Positions 9,201-16,033 of a stretch of DNA of 64,000 nucleotides are shown piece after piece; positions within the stretch are counted from its first letter, which is position 1; the number at the start of each line of letters is the position of its first letter. Source of the stretch: Streptomyces radiopugnans (lineage in GTDB: Bacteria; Actinomycetota; Actinomycetes; Streptomycetales; Streptomycetaceae); assembly GCF_900110735.1 (NCBI RefSeq), contig NZ_FOET01000011.1, positions 124,001 through 188,000 on the forward strand, given 5' to 3'. The position numbers and the translations under genes are program-made. The notes below the pieces were generated by a model that was not told the origin of the DNA, did no database searches, and saw only the letters and a program-made list of their open reading frames with translations.

Positions 9201-9649
9201 TCCGCGTCCGCGGCTCCATGGACCGGGTCGAGCGCGGGCCCGACGGCCGGGCGTACGTCGTCGACTTCAAGACGGGCAGGAACAAGCCGACCGCGGCCGA
9301 GGTCGAGCGCCACCCCCAACTGGCCGTCTACCAGCTCGCGGTGCGCGAGGGCGCCCTCGACGGGGTCGAGGGCTTCGAGGGGCGGCCGGAGCCGGGCGGC
9401 GCGGAACTCGTCCAGCTCAGGATCGGCGCGCCGAAGCGGGAGGGCGGCGACGAACTCCCCGCCGTGCAGCGGCAGCGCGCCCTGTCCTCCTACGACGGGG
9501 ACGGGGAGTGGGTCGGGGAGCTGCTGGCCGACGCCGCCGGGCGCGTTCTGGACGAGCGGTTCACGCCCTCTCCCGGACGGCACTGCGACACCTGCTCGTT
9601 CAAGGGGGCGTGCAGCGCCCGCCCCGAGGGACGCCACATCGTGGAGTGA
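6251..9649 (+). CDS. adnA: AdnA-type helicase-nuclease subunit with Fe-S nuclease domain
   Basis: A 1132-residue UvrD/PcrA-type SF1 motor fused to a RecB-family nuclease. Walker A is GPGTGKT (45-51), Walker B VYVDEYQDTD (about 253-262), and motif VI lies in FYVAATRAADRLVV. The C-terminal PD-(D/E)XK nuclease shows GSMDRVE...VVDFKTG (about 990-1010). A Cys near 874 plus HCDTCSFKGAC (about 1112-1121) matches the AddB/AdnA iron-sulfur staple. In mycobacteria AdnAB resects double-strand breaks; the nudC-mrx1-uvrD2-whiB7 order downstream matches that locus. An acidic Gly/Asp/Ala insert is present at 7640-7740. I chose GTG 6251, where conserved sequence begins; GTG 6182 is possible. Confidence 0.88.
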   Translation: MSSSHKSDTYRLVRTPPGPASLPALDAAQRSVVDHRGGPLLVLAGPGTGKTTTLVESVAERVRRGGDPERILVLTFGRKAAVELRDRMAARLPGPAPRTPQITTFHSYCYALVRAHQDADLFAEPLRLLSGPEQDLRIRELLAGQAGLEDTGRERARWPEELRACLTTRGFADELRAVLARSRELGLGPDALDAFARRAGRPDWRAAASFLAEYLDVLDLQGVLDYAELVHRAVLLAERDEVGAKLAARYDAVYVDEYQDTDPAQVRLLRALAGQGRTLVAFGDPDQAIYAFRGSDVNGILDFPHVFRRRDGAPAPVAVLRTGRRSASTVLEATRRIALRMPLTRLPAETVRAHRELSAAREGGRVEVYTYPTPGAELDNIADLLRRARLEEGVPWREMAVLVRAGHRTIPAVRRALTAAGVPVETDGDDVPLSREPAVVPLLTALRVAARAAVADTAGADRAGGAGQSAGESGGADGGTDSGADGGTDGGADGPWIDVETALTLLTSPLGGMDGADLRRLGRALREEERAAGRAVPRPSDELLAEALSEPERLVAHDPSYARGARELGLLLSKAREALAGGATAEEALWLLWNDGLDGDRDGRWPARLRRAAERGGTAGRNADRDLDAVCALFAAAARAEERVGGRGALNFLEELDAQDIAGDTIAPRALRPDAVRLMTAHRAKGLQWRLVVVAGVQEGLWPDLRRRGSLLEPDRIGRDGLAEPLTPGAMLAEERRLFYVAATRAADRLVVTAVRAAAEDGDQPSRFLTELGVEPKDVTARPRRPLSVSALVAELRATTVDPRATPALREAAAERLAALAALRDDDGVPLVPAAHPHRWWGLYEPTRCEVPLRDRDRPVALSGSALHQLATACSLQWFLGREVKAEPPATAAQGFGNVVHVLADEVASGGTPADLSVLLERLDSVWDSLAFDAPWKSRQERENARAALERFLRWHVMERDLGRETAATEHDFDVTLEAGGHRVRVRGSMDRVERGPDGRAYVVDFKTGRNKPTAAEVERHPQLAVYQLAVREGALDGVEGFEGRPEPGGAELVQLRIGAPKREGGDELPAVQRQRALSSYDGDGEWVGELLADAAGRVLDERFTPSPGRHCDTCSFKGACSARPEGRHIVE
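7670..7734 (+). repeat. GADGGTD-type repeat inside adnA
   Basis: Imperfect 12-bp units of GGCGCGGACGGC type encode an Asp/Gly/Ala/Thr-rich loop between the conserved motor blocks. It resembles the ATL tail repeat about 1.7 kb upstream and is probably a surface loop. Confidence 0.6.
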
Positions 9650-9773
9650 GCGTGGGCGTGGGGGTGAGCGCCGCCCCGGCCGGGAATCCGGCCCCGGTCC
9701 CGGGAACCGGTTGTCGGCGCGGTGTGGTCCCATGTTCCGGAACGGCATCGTACGAACGGGAGGCGGCGAACCG

Positions 9774-10652
9774 GTGGGGGAGAAGCGGGGGGTTCTGGCG
9801 GCGGGGGTGGTCTGCGCCATGGCCGTGGGACTGACGGGCTGCTCCGGGGGGCCGGGCGGTACGGGCGGACCGGAGTCCGGAGCGGGAGGCGGCTTCCCGC
9901 TGGGGATCGGCGGGACGGATCCGGCGGCCCCGGGAGAGGCGGGGGAGAAGGGGGACGCCCCCCTCACCGGAGGGTTCGGCAGGACGAGGCTGGAGCAGAG
10001 CTCCGCCGGGAAGATCATGGAACGGGCCGCCGAGGCGATGAGGGAGGCCGACTCGCTGCGCGTCACCGGCTGGGTGGCCGCCGCCGACGACGGGAGGATG
10101 ACGATCGACCTGGCGCTCGCCGGGGACGGGGAATGCATCGGCACCATGACGGTGGGCGGAGGCACCGCCGAGATCCTCGCCGCCGAGGGGCAGACGTACA
10201 TGAAGGGCGACGAGCGGTTCTGGGAGAGCCGGAGCGACGGCGGGCCGGGGGAGGACATGGCCGTCGAGATGCTCTCGGAGCGCTGGGTGAAGACGGGCTC
10301 CGGGGAGTCCGGCGCGGGCCCGGGCGCCTTCTGCGACCTCGACGGGCTGCTGGAGGACATGGAGTCCGGCGGGTCCGGGGAGACCGGGAAGCGCGAGCCC
10401 GTCGACCTCGGCGGCCGGGAGGCCATCCCGCTGGTCCAGGAGGAGGACGGCGAGGGGACCACCACCGCCTATGTCGCCAACGACGACGACCGGCCCTATC
10501 TGCTGAGGATGGAGAACGAGGGGAGCGACGAGCCGGGTGTGATGGACTTCACCGGCCACGGGGAGGAGGTCGTGGTCGAGGCGCCGGATCCGGACGAGGT
10601 CCTCGACCTGAGCGAGATGCGCGAGGACTCCGGCCGACACGAGTCCGTCTGA
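9774..10652 (+). CDS. Putative lipoprotein between adnA and adnB
   Basis: A 292-residue predicted lipoprotein: KR near the start, a hydrophobic stretch, then lipobox GLTGC. A Gly/Pro-rich linker of about 45 residues leads to a soluble domain (SAGKIMERAAEAMREADSLR, then GGTAEILAAEGQTYMKGDERFW). This resembles the Streptomyces LppX/LprG-like lipoproteins that may carry lipids, though the match is only at motif level. The GTG at 9774 is chosen because GGGAGG (9758-9763) sits 10 bases before it. It separates adnA from adnB, which are adjacent in mycobacteria. Function unknown. Confidence 0.75.
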   Translation: MGEKRGVLAAGVVCAMAVGLTGCSGGPGGTGGPESGAGGGFPLGIGGTDPAAPGEAGEKGDAPLTGGFGRTRLEQSSAGKIMERAAEAMREADSLRVTGWVAAADDGRMTIDLALAGDGECIGTMTVGGGTAEILAAEGQTYMKGDERFWESRSDGGPGEDMAVEMLSERWVKTGSGESGAGPGAFCDLDGLLEDMESGGSGETGKREPVDLGGREAIPLVQEEDGEGTTTAYVANDDDRPYLLRMENEGSDEPGVMDFTGHGEEVVVEAPDPDEVLDLSEMREDSGRHESV

Positions 10653-10742
10653 ACGGTGTTGACGCCCCGTCGGGGCCGGGTCGCCGCGTCCCGGACGGCC
10701 CCCGCCCGCCACCGCCGCGCCGCGGCTGTCGGCGCGGCGCGC

Positions 10743-10748
10743 TAGCGT
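10743..10748 (+). promoter_or_regulatory. Leaderless -10 element of adnB
   Basis: TAGCGT lies 7 nt before the GTG at 10756. adnB therefore seems to have its own promoter, independent of adnA. Confidence 0.6.
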
Positions 10749-10755
10749 CTTGTGG

Positions 10756-13700
10756 GTGCCCGCACAGCTCACCGACCCCGACGACCTCCGGCGGATCCTC
10801 GGCATCCCCTTCACCGCCGAGCAGATGGAGTGCATCACCGCTCCGCCCGCGCCGCAGGTCATCGTGGCCGGAGCCGGGTCGGGCAAGACGACGGTGATGG
10901 CCGCCCGGGTGGTCTGGCTGGTGGGCACCGGACAGGTCGCGCCCGAGCGCGTGCTGGGCCTGACCTTCACCAACAAGGCGGCGGGCGAGCTGGCCGAACG
11001 CGTGCGCGGGGCGCTGCACAGGGCGGGCGTGCTCGACCCCGACCCCGCCGACCCCGAGCAGCCGCCCGGCGAGCCGCGGATCTCCACCTACCACGCCTTC
11101 GCCGGGCAGCTGCTGGGCGAGCACGGACTGCGGCTGGGCGTCGAGCCGTCCGCCCGGCTGCTGGCCGACGCCACCCGCTACCAGCTCGCCGCCTCGGTGC
11201 TGCGCACCGCGCCCGGCCCCTTCACGGCGCTGACCAAGTCCGTCAGCGAGCTGGTGCGCGACCTCCTCGCCCTCGACGGCGAACTCTCCGAGCACCTGGT
11301 GGAACCGGCTCGACTGCGCGCCCACGACCGCGAGTTGCTCGACCTGCTGGAGAGCGGCGCGGTGAGGCTCACCAACGCCGCCCTGCGGAAGGTGCCCGAG
11401 ACCGCGCGGGGCCGCCTGGAACTGCTGGGACTGGTCGAGGAGTACCGCAGGCGCAAGCGGGAGCGCGAACTGCTCGACTTCGGCGACCAGATGGCACTGT
11501 CGGCGAGGCTGGCGCGCGACGTGCCCGAGGTCGGGCGGATCCTGCGCGAGGAGTACGCCGTGGTGCTGCTGGACGAGTACCAGGACACCTCCGTGGCCCA
11601 GCGCGTCATGCTGGCCGGCCTGTTCGGGGGAGGCACCGGCCATGCCGTCACCGCCGTCGGCGACCCCTGCCAGGCCATCTACGGCTGGCGCGGCGCCTCC
11701 GTGGCCAACCTCGACGACTTCCCCGAGCACTTCCCGCTCGCCGACGGCACCCCCGCCCGCCGCCACGCCCTGAGCGAGAACCGCCGCAGCGGCGGACGGC
11801 TGCTGGAGCTGGCCAACACCCTGGCCGCGCCGCTGCGCGCCCGCCACGCGGGCGTGGAGGCGCTGCGCCCCGCACCGGGCGCCGAGCACGACGGCCTGGT
11901 GCGCTGCGCGCTGCTGCGCACCCACGCCGAGGAGATCGCTTGGCTGGCCGACTCCGTCGCCCACCTGGTGAACACCGGCACCCAGCCCGGCCGGATCGCC
12001 GTGCTGTGCCGCACCGCCGGCGACTTCGCGCAGATCCAGGGCGCGCTGGTGGAGCGCGAGGTGCCGGTCGAGGTCGTCGGTCTGTCGGGACTGCTGCATC
12101 TGCCGGAGATCGCCGATCTGGTCGCCATGTGCGAGGTCCTCCAGGACCCGACCGCCAACGCCGCCCTGGTGCGCCTGCTCACCGGCCCGCGCTGGCGCAT
12201 CGGCCCGCGCGACCTCGCCCTGCTGGGCCGCCGCGCCCGGCTGCTGGTGCCCGGCGGCCCGCGTACGGGCGACGGGGACGCCGGCGTCGAGGTGCGGCTG
12301 GCGGCGGCAGTGGAGGGCACCGACCCGGCCGAGGTGGTCTCGCTCGCCGACGCCCTCGACACCTTCCTGGGCACCGGCGGCCACGACGACCCGCTGCCGT
12401 TCTCGGCCGACGCCCGGGTTCGCTTCGCCCGGCTGGCCAAGGAGATACGCGATCTGCGGGCCTCGCTCGCCGACCCGCTGATGGACGTGCTGCACCGGGT
12501 GCTGTCCGTCACCGGCCTGGAGGTCGAACTCTCCGCGTCCCCGCACGCGCTGGCCGCCCGCCGCCGGGAGACCCTGGGCACGTTCCTGGACATCGCCGCC
12601 GGATTCGCCTCGCTGGACGGGCAGTCCACCCTGCTGGCCTTCCTGGGCTTCCTGCGCGCCGCGGCCGAGTACGAGAAGGGCCTGGACAGCTCGCTGCCCG
12701 GCGAGGAGAACACCGTCAAGGTCCTCACCGCGCACAAGTCCAAGGGCCTGGAGTGGGACGTGGTCGCCGTCCCCGGGCTGGTGGCCGGGAACTTCCCCAG
12801 CGGGCAGGCCCGCGAGTCCTGGCTCTCCCAGCCGAAGGTGCTGCCGCCCGCGCTGCGCGGCGACGCGGGGACACTCCCCGAACTGGCCGGCTGGACGGCG
12901 AAGGACCGCAAGGCCTACGACGAGGCGGTCAAGGACCACCAGCACACCGAGGAGCTGCGGCTGGGCTACGTCGCCTTCACCCGGCCCCGCTCCCTGCTGC
13001 TGGGCTCGGGCCACTGGTGGGGGCCCAGCCAGAAGAGGCCGCGCGGCCCCTCCTCCTTCCTGGAGGCGCTGCGCGCGCACTGCGAGGCCGACCCGCGGCA
13101 CGGCGAGGTCGAGCACTGGGCCGAGGAGCCGGGGGAGGGCGAGGAGAACCCGGCCCTGGAGGAGCCGGCCGAGGAGCGTGCCTGGCCCCTGCCGCTGGAC
13201 GAGGAGGCCCTGGCGCGCCGCCGCGCCGCCGCCGCGCGCGTCATGGCCCACCTGGACGGGCGGACGGGGACGGACGGGCGCGCGGGCGGGCGTACGCTGC
13301 CCCGCCCCCGTACGGCCCCGGAGCCCGCCCCGGCGGCCCCGGCGGTTCCGGCGGCCCCGGCGGTGGAGTCCGCCCCGGGGCCGGGACCCGCGCCCGCCCC
13401 GGAGCCCGAGCCGGAACCGGCGGGGGAGGACGCGCGGACCGTCGCCTCCTGGGACCGCGACATGGAGGCGCTCACCGCCGAACTGCGGCGGGCCCGGTCG
13501 GGCGTGCGGGAGGTGCCGCTGCCCCCGGCGCTCTCCGCGACCCAGCTCGTACGCCTGGCCGCCGACCCCGAGGGCTTCGCGCGGGACCTGGCCCGGCCCA
13601 TGCCGCGCCCGCCGCGGCCCGCGGCCGCCCGCCGGGGCGCCCGCTTCCACGCCTGGGTGGAGTCCCGCTTCGAGGAGCTGGAGCTGCCCCTGCACGACCC

Positions 13701-14265
13701 CGAGGAGCTGCCGGGCGGAGAGGACGAGGGCGGGACGTACCCGGGCGGCGGCGACACCGGGATCGCCGACGAGAAGGACCTCGCCGCACTCAAGGAGGCG
13801 TTCGGCCGCACTCCCTACGCACACCGCACCCCCTACCGAGTCGAGGCGCCCTTCCGGCTGGTGCTCGCGGGCCGGGTGGTCCGGGGCCGGATCGACGCGG
13901 TGTACCGCGACGAGGAGGGCCGCTTCGAGATCATCGACTGGAAGACCGGGCACTCCGGCAGGGCCGACCCGCTCCAGCTCGCCGTCTACCGCCTCGCCTG
14001 GGCCGAGCGGCACGGGCTGCCGCCCGAGGCCGTACGCGCCGCCTTCCTCCACGTCCGCAGCGGGGAGCTGGTCCGCCCCGCCCGGCTGCCGGGCCGAGCC
14101 GGCCTGGAACGGCTGCTGCTGCACGGCGCGGACGACACGGACGGCACAGGGGACGTGGACGCCCCGGACGCCCCGGATGTTCCGGACATCCCGGGCGGCC
14201 GGGAGGCGCCGGGCGTCCGGCGGGACGCGGCGGCCGATTCCGGGACGGGCGGGACGGCCGGATAG
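10756..14265 (+). CDS. adnB: AdnB-type helicase-nuclease subunit
   Basis: An 1169-residue SF1 helicase with C-terminal nuclease, partner of AdnA. Walker A is AGAGSGKT (about 38-45), the DEXQ-type Walker B is LLDEYQDTS (about 272-280), and motif V is LTAHKSKGLEWD. The RecB-type nuclease shows VRGRIDAVY...IIDWKTG (about 1035-1064) and QLAVYRLAW. Unlike AdnA it has no visible C-terminal Cys cluster. A Pro/Ala/Glu-rich linker (about residues 830-900) joins motor and nuclease, and the last 50 residues are Asp/Pro-rich repeats. The GTG start follows a leaderless -10. Expected role is the main motor of an end-resection machine. Confidence 0.88.
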   Translation: MPAQLTDPDDLRRILGIPFTAEQMECITAPPAPQVIVAGAGSGKTTVMAARVVWLVGTGQVAPERVLGLTFTNKAAGELAERVRGALHRAGVLDPDPADPEQPPGEPRISTYHAFAGQLLGEHGLRLGVEPSARLLADATRYQLAASVLRTAPGPFTALTKSVSELVRDLLALDGELSEHLVEPARLRAHDRELLDLLESGAVRLTNAALRKVPETARGRLELLGLVEEYRRRKRERELLDFGDQMALSARLARDVPEVGRILREEYAVVLLDEYQDTSVAQRVMLAGLFGGGTGHAVTAVGDPCQAIYGWRGASVANLDDFPEHFPLADGTPARRHALSENRRSGGRLLELANTLAAPLRARHAGVEALRPAPGAEHDGLVRCALLRTHAEEIAWLADSVAHLVNTGTQPGRIAVLCRTAGDFAQIQGALVEREVPVEVVGLSGLLHLPEIADLVAMCEVLQDPTANAALVRLLTGPRWRIGPRDLALLGRRARLLVPGGPRTGDGDAGVEVRLAAAVEGTDPAEVVSLADALDTFLGTGGHDDPLPFSADARVRFARLAKEIRDLRASLADPLMDVLHRVLSVTGLEVELSASPHALAARRRETLGTFLDIAAGFASLDGQSTLLAFLGFLRAAAEYEKGLDSSLPGEENTVKVLTAHKSKGLEWDVVAVPGLVAGNFPSGQARESWLSQPKVLPPALRGDAGTLPELAGWTAKDRKAYDEAVKDHQHTEELRLGYVAFTRPRSLLLGSGHWWGPSQKRPRGPSSFLEALRAHCEADPRHGEVEHWAEEPGEGEENPALEEPAEERAWPLPLDEEALARRRAAAARVMAHLDGRTGTDGRAGGRTLPRPRTAPEPAPAAPAVPAAPAVESAPGPGPAPAPEPEPEPAGEDARTVASWDRDMEALTAELRRARSGVREVPLPPALSATQLVRLAADPEGFARDLARPMPRPPRPAAARRGARFHAWVESRFEELELPLHDPEELPGGEDEGGTYPGGGDTGIADEKDLAALKEAFGRTPYAHRTPYRVEAPFRLVLAGRVVRGRIDAVYRDEEGRFEIIDWKTGHSGRADPLQLAVYRLAWAERHGLPPEAVRAAFLHVRSGELVRPARLPGRAGLERLLLHGADDTDGTGDVDAPDAPDVPDIPGGREAPGVRRDAAADSGTGGTAG

Positions 14266-14268
14266 GCT
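14263..14268 (+). promoter_or_regulatory. Possible leaderless -10 after adnB
   Basis: TAGGCT overlaps the adnB stop and lies 6 nt before an ATG at 14275, which opens an 81-codon frame ending at 14520, just before nudC. The frame has poor third-position GC, so it may only serve as a nudC leader. Confidence 0.3.
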
Positions 14269-14525
14269 CGGTGCATGAGCACCACCCCGGCCGCTCGTGG
14301 ACACCGCCGTCCGCGTGCGCACCGCAGGCCGGCCCGCCGTCCCCGCGGACGGTCGGCGCCCCCCTCCCCCCGGCACGGGGGAGCGGACGGGACGGCTGTG
14401 CGCGGGCGCCGCCGCGGACGGAGGGGGACGGGTCTTCCACCGCACCCGGACTGCACGGGATGGTCCGGCGGCCGTCGTACGCACCCGAACCACCGCTCAC
14501 GCAGCAGGGGAAGTTGGTAGCAGCC

Positions 14526-15467
14526 GTGATCACCTGGCCCGACCACACCACCGCCCGCCCTCCGGTCACGCTCACCGCCACCGGCGGCATAGACCGGGCC
14601 GCCCACCACCGGCTGGACGAGGCCTGGCTCGGGGCGGCCTGGAGTCACCCGACGACCCGCTGCTTCGTGGTGTCCGGCGGGCAGGTGCTGATCGAGGACA
14701 CCGGGGACGGCCGCGCCGAACTGGTGACTATGCCGTCCTTCGACGCCCCGCTGACCGAGGCGCACCGCTACTTCCTCGGCATCGACGGGGACGGCGTGCG
14801 CTACTTCGCGCTCCAGAAGGACGCGCTGCCGGGCCGGATGGACGACGCGGCCCGCCCGGCCGGTCTGCGGGAGGCGGGCATGCTGCTCTCCGAGCGCGAC
14901 GCCCAGCTGATGGTGCACGCCGTGGCCCTGGAGAACTGGCAGCGCATGCACCGTTTCTGCTCGCGCTGCGGCGAGCGCACGGTCATCGCCGCCGCCGGCC
15001 ACATCCGCCGCTGCCCGGCCTGCGGCGGCGAGCACTACCCGCGCACCGACCCGGCCGTGATCATGCTGGTGACGGACCCTGAGGACCGGGCGCTGCTGGG
15101 CCGCCAGGTGCACTGGCCCAAGGGCCGCTTCTCCACGCTCGCGGGCTTCGTGGAGCCGGGTGAGTCCATCGAGCAGGCGGTCGTCCGCGAGGCGGGCGAG
15201 GAGGCGGGCGTCACGATCGGCAGGGTCGAGTACGTCGCCAGTCAGCCGTGGCCCTTCCCCTCCAGCCTGATGCTGGGCTTCGTCGCGCACGCCACGTCCA
15301 CCGAGATCCGGGTGGACGGCGAGGAGATCGAGGAGGCCCGCTGGTTCTCCCGCGAGGAACTGCGCGCCGCGTTCGCCTCCGGCGAGGTGCTGCCGCCGTC
15401 GGGCATCTCGATCGCGGCCCGGCTGATCGAGATGTGGTACGGGCAGCCGCTGCCCGGTCCGCTGTGA
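14526..15467 (+). CDS. nudC: NAD(+)/NADH pyrophosphatase NudC (deNADding enzyme)
   Basis: A 313-residue NudC, which cleaves NAD(H) to NMN(H) and AMP and removes NAD caps from RNA. The zinc ribbon is complete: CSRCG, then CPACGGEHYPRTDPAVIM. The Nudix box GFVEPGESIEQAVVREAGEE is canonical, followed by the NudC-specific SQPWPFPSSLMLGF. Length equals that of mycobacterial NudC. The GTG at 14526 is preceded by AGGGGAAG about 12 nt upstream. As in mycobacteria it lies between adnB and mycoredoxin/uvrD2; the ion-channel gene found there is absent. Confidence 0.92.
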   Translation: MITWPDHTTARPPVTLTATGGIDRAAHHRLDEAWLGAAWSHPTTRCFVVSGGQVLIEDTGDGRAELVTMPSFDAPLTEAHRYFLGIDGDGVRYFALQKDALPGRMDDAARPAGLREAGMLLSERDAQLMVHAVALENWQRMHRFCSRCGERTVIAAAGHIRRCPACGGEHYPRTDPAVIMLVTDPEDRALLGRQVHWPKGRFSTLAGFVEPGESIEQAVVREAGEEAGVTIGRVEYVASQPWPFPSSLMLGFVAHATSTEIRVDGEEIEEARWFSREELRAAFASGEVLPPSGISIAARLIEMWYGQPLPGPL

Positions 15468-15471
15468 CGGA

Positions 15472-15513
15472 CCGCCCGCCGCGGGCCCGGTGAGCCGGGC
15501 GCGCGGCGGGCGG
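15472..15513. terminator. Hairpin terminator between nudC and mrx1
   Basis: Outer arms of 12 bp (15472-15483 with 15502-15513), plus an inner GCCCGG/CCGGGC stem on a TGAG loop. It sits between convergent stops and probably serves both strands. Confidence 0.7.
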
Positions 15514-15527
15514 CCGGCGGTGGCGCG

Positions 15528-15770
15528 TCAGGCGCCCAGAACGGCCTTCACCGTCGCGATCGACGGGTTGGGCAGGGCCGAGCCGTCGGGGAAGAGCACG
15601 GTCGGGACCAGCTGGTTGCCGTTGTTGACCTTCTCGACGAAGGCCGCGGCCTCCGGGTCGTGCTCGATGTTGACCTCGGTGTACGCGATTCCCTCGCGGT
15701 CCATCTGGCCCTTGAGCCGACGGCAGTAGCCGCACCAGGTGGTGCTGTACATCGTGACCGTTCCCGCCAT
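15528..15770 (-). CDS. mrx1: Mycoredoxin-1 (glutaredoxin-like)
   Basis: An 80-residue glutaredoxin-fold protein with the mycoredoxin active site CGYC at residues 13-16 (STTWCGYCRRLK), cis-Pro loop LVPTVLFPDGS and C-terminal NPSIATVKAVL. Mycoredoxins reduce protein-mycothiol mixed disulfides in actinobacteria. GAGGAG precedes the ATG. A perfect SigR-type promoter lies upstream (15820-15845), linking this gene to the thiol-stress regulon whose sigma factor is encoded about 32 kb away in this window. Confidence 0.9.
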   Translation of the reverse strand: MAGTVTMYSTTWCGYCRRLKGQMDREGIAYTEVNIEHDPEAAAFVEKVNNGNQLVPTVLFPDGSALPNPSIATVKAVLGA

Positions 15771-15819
15771 GGGTTCTCGTGCTCCTCGTCTCGGCTTGTC
15801 GGCGTACTGGCACCGGTGG

Positions 15820-15845
15820 AACGTTCAAGCGGCCGGGCTCATTCC
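15820..15845 (-). promoter_or_regulatory. SigR-type promoter (GGAAT-N18-GTT) of mrx1
   Basis: On the minus strand GGAAT (15845-15841) is followed by exactly 18 bases and GTT (15822-15820), the sigma-R consensus. It lies about 50 nt upstream of the mrx1 ATG, leaving a 5' UTR of about 40 nt. Confidence 0.75.
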
Positions 15846-16021
15846 CGGCGGTCCGGACGGCGCCGTCCGTGCCCGCGTCCGTGCCCGCACCTGTACCCGC
15901 ACCCGTGCCGGCACCCGTGGCGGGCACCGGCACGGCGCCCGGACCGGGGCTCCGCGGGGCGTTCCTGCTACGAGTCCCGGCCACCTGTGGACGACGGTTA
16001 CCGGCCCCCGGGCCGACCTGG

Positions 16022-16027
16022 CAGCAT
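16022..16027 (+). promoter_or_regulatory. Leaderless -10 element of uvrD2
   Basis: CAGCAT lies 6 nt before the GTG at 16034. It keeps only the conserved A2 and T6 of the -10 box but has leaderless spacing. Confidence 0.4.
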
Positions 16028-16033
16028 GGCGGG

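Noticed and set aside
6107..10465. 1452-codon open frame on the minus strand opposite adnA
   Set aside because: It is antisense to a well-supported helicase-nuclease, is Gly/Arg/Pro/Ala-rich, and has no motif; long shadow frames are expected at this GC content.
10549..14493. 1314-codon minus-strand frame opposite adnB
   Set aside because: Shadow of adnB; no recognisable domain, RBS or conserved motif.
14275..14520. 81-codon frame after a leaderless-type -10, just before nudC
   Set aside because: Third-position GC is clearly lower than in neighbouring genes and the Arg/Pro/His-rich product has no domain; kept only as a possible leader.
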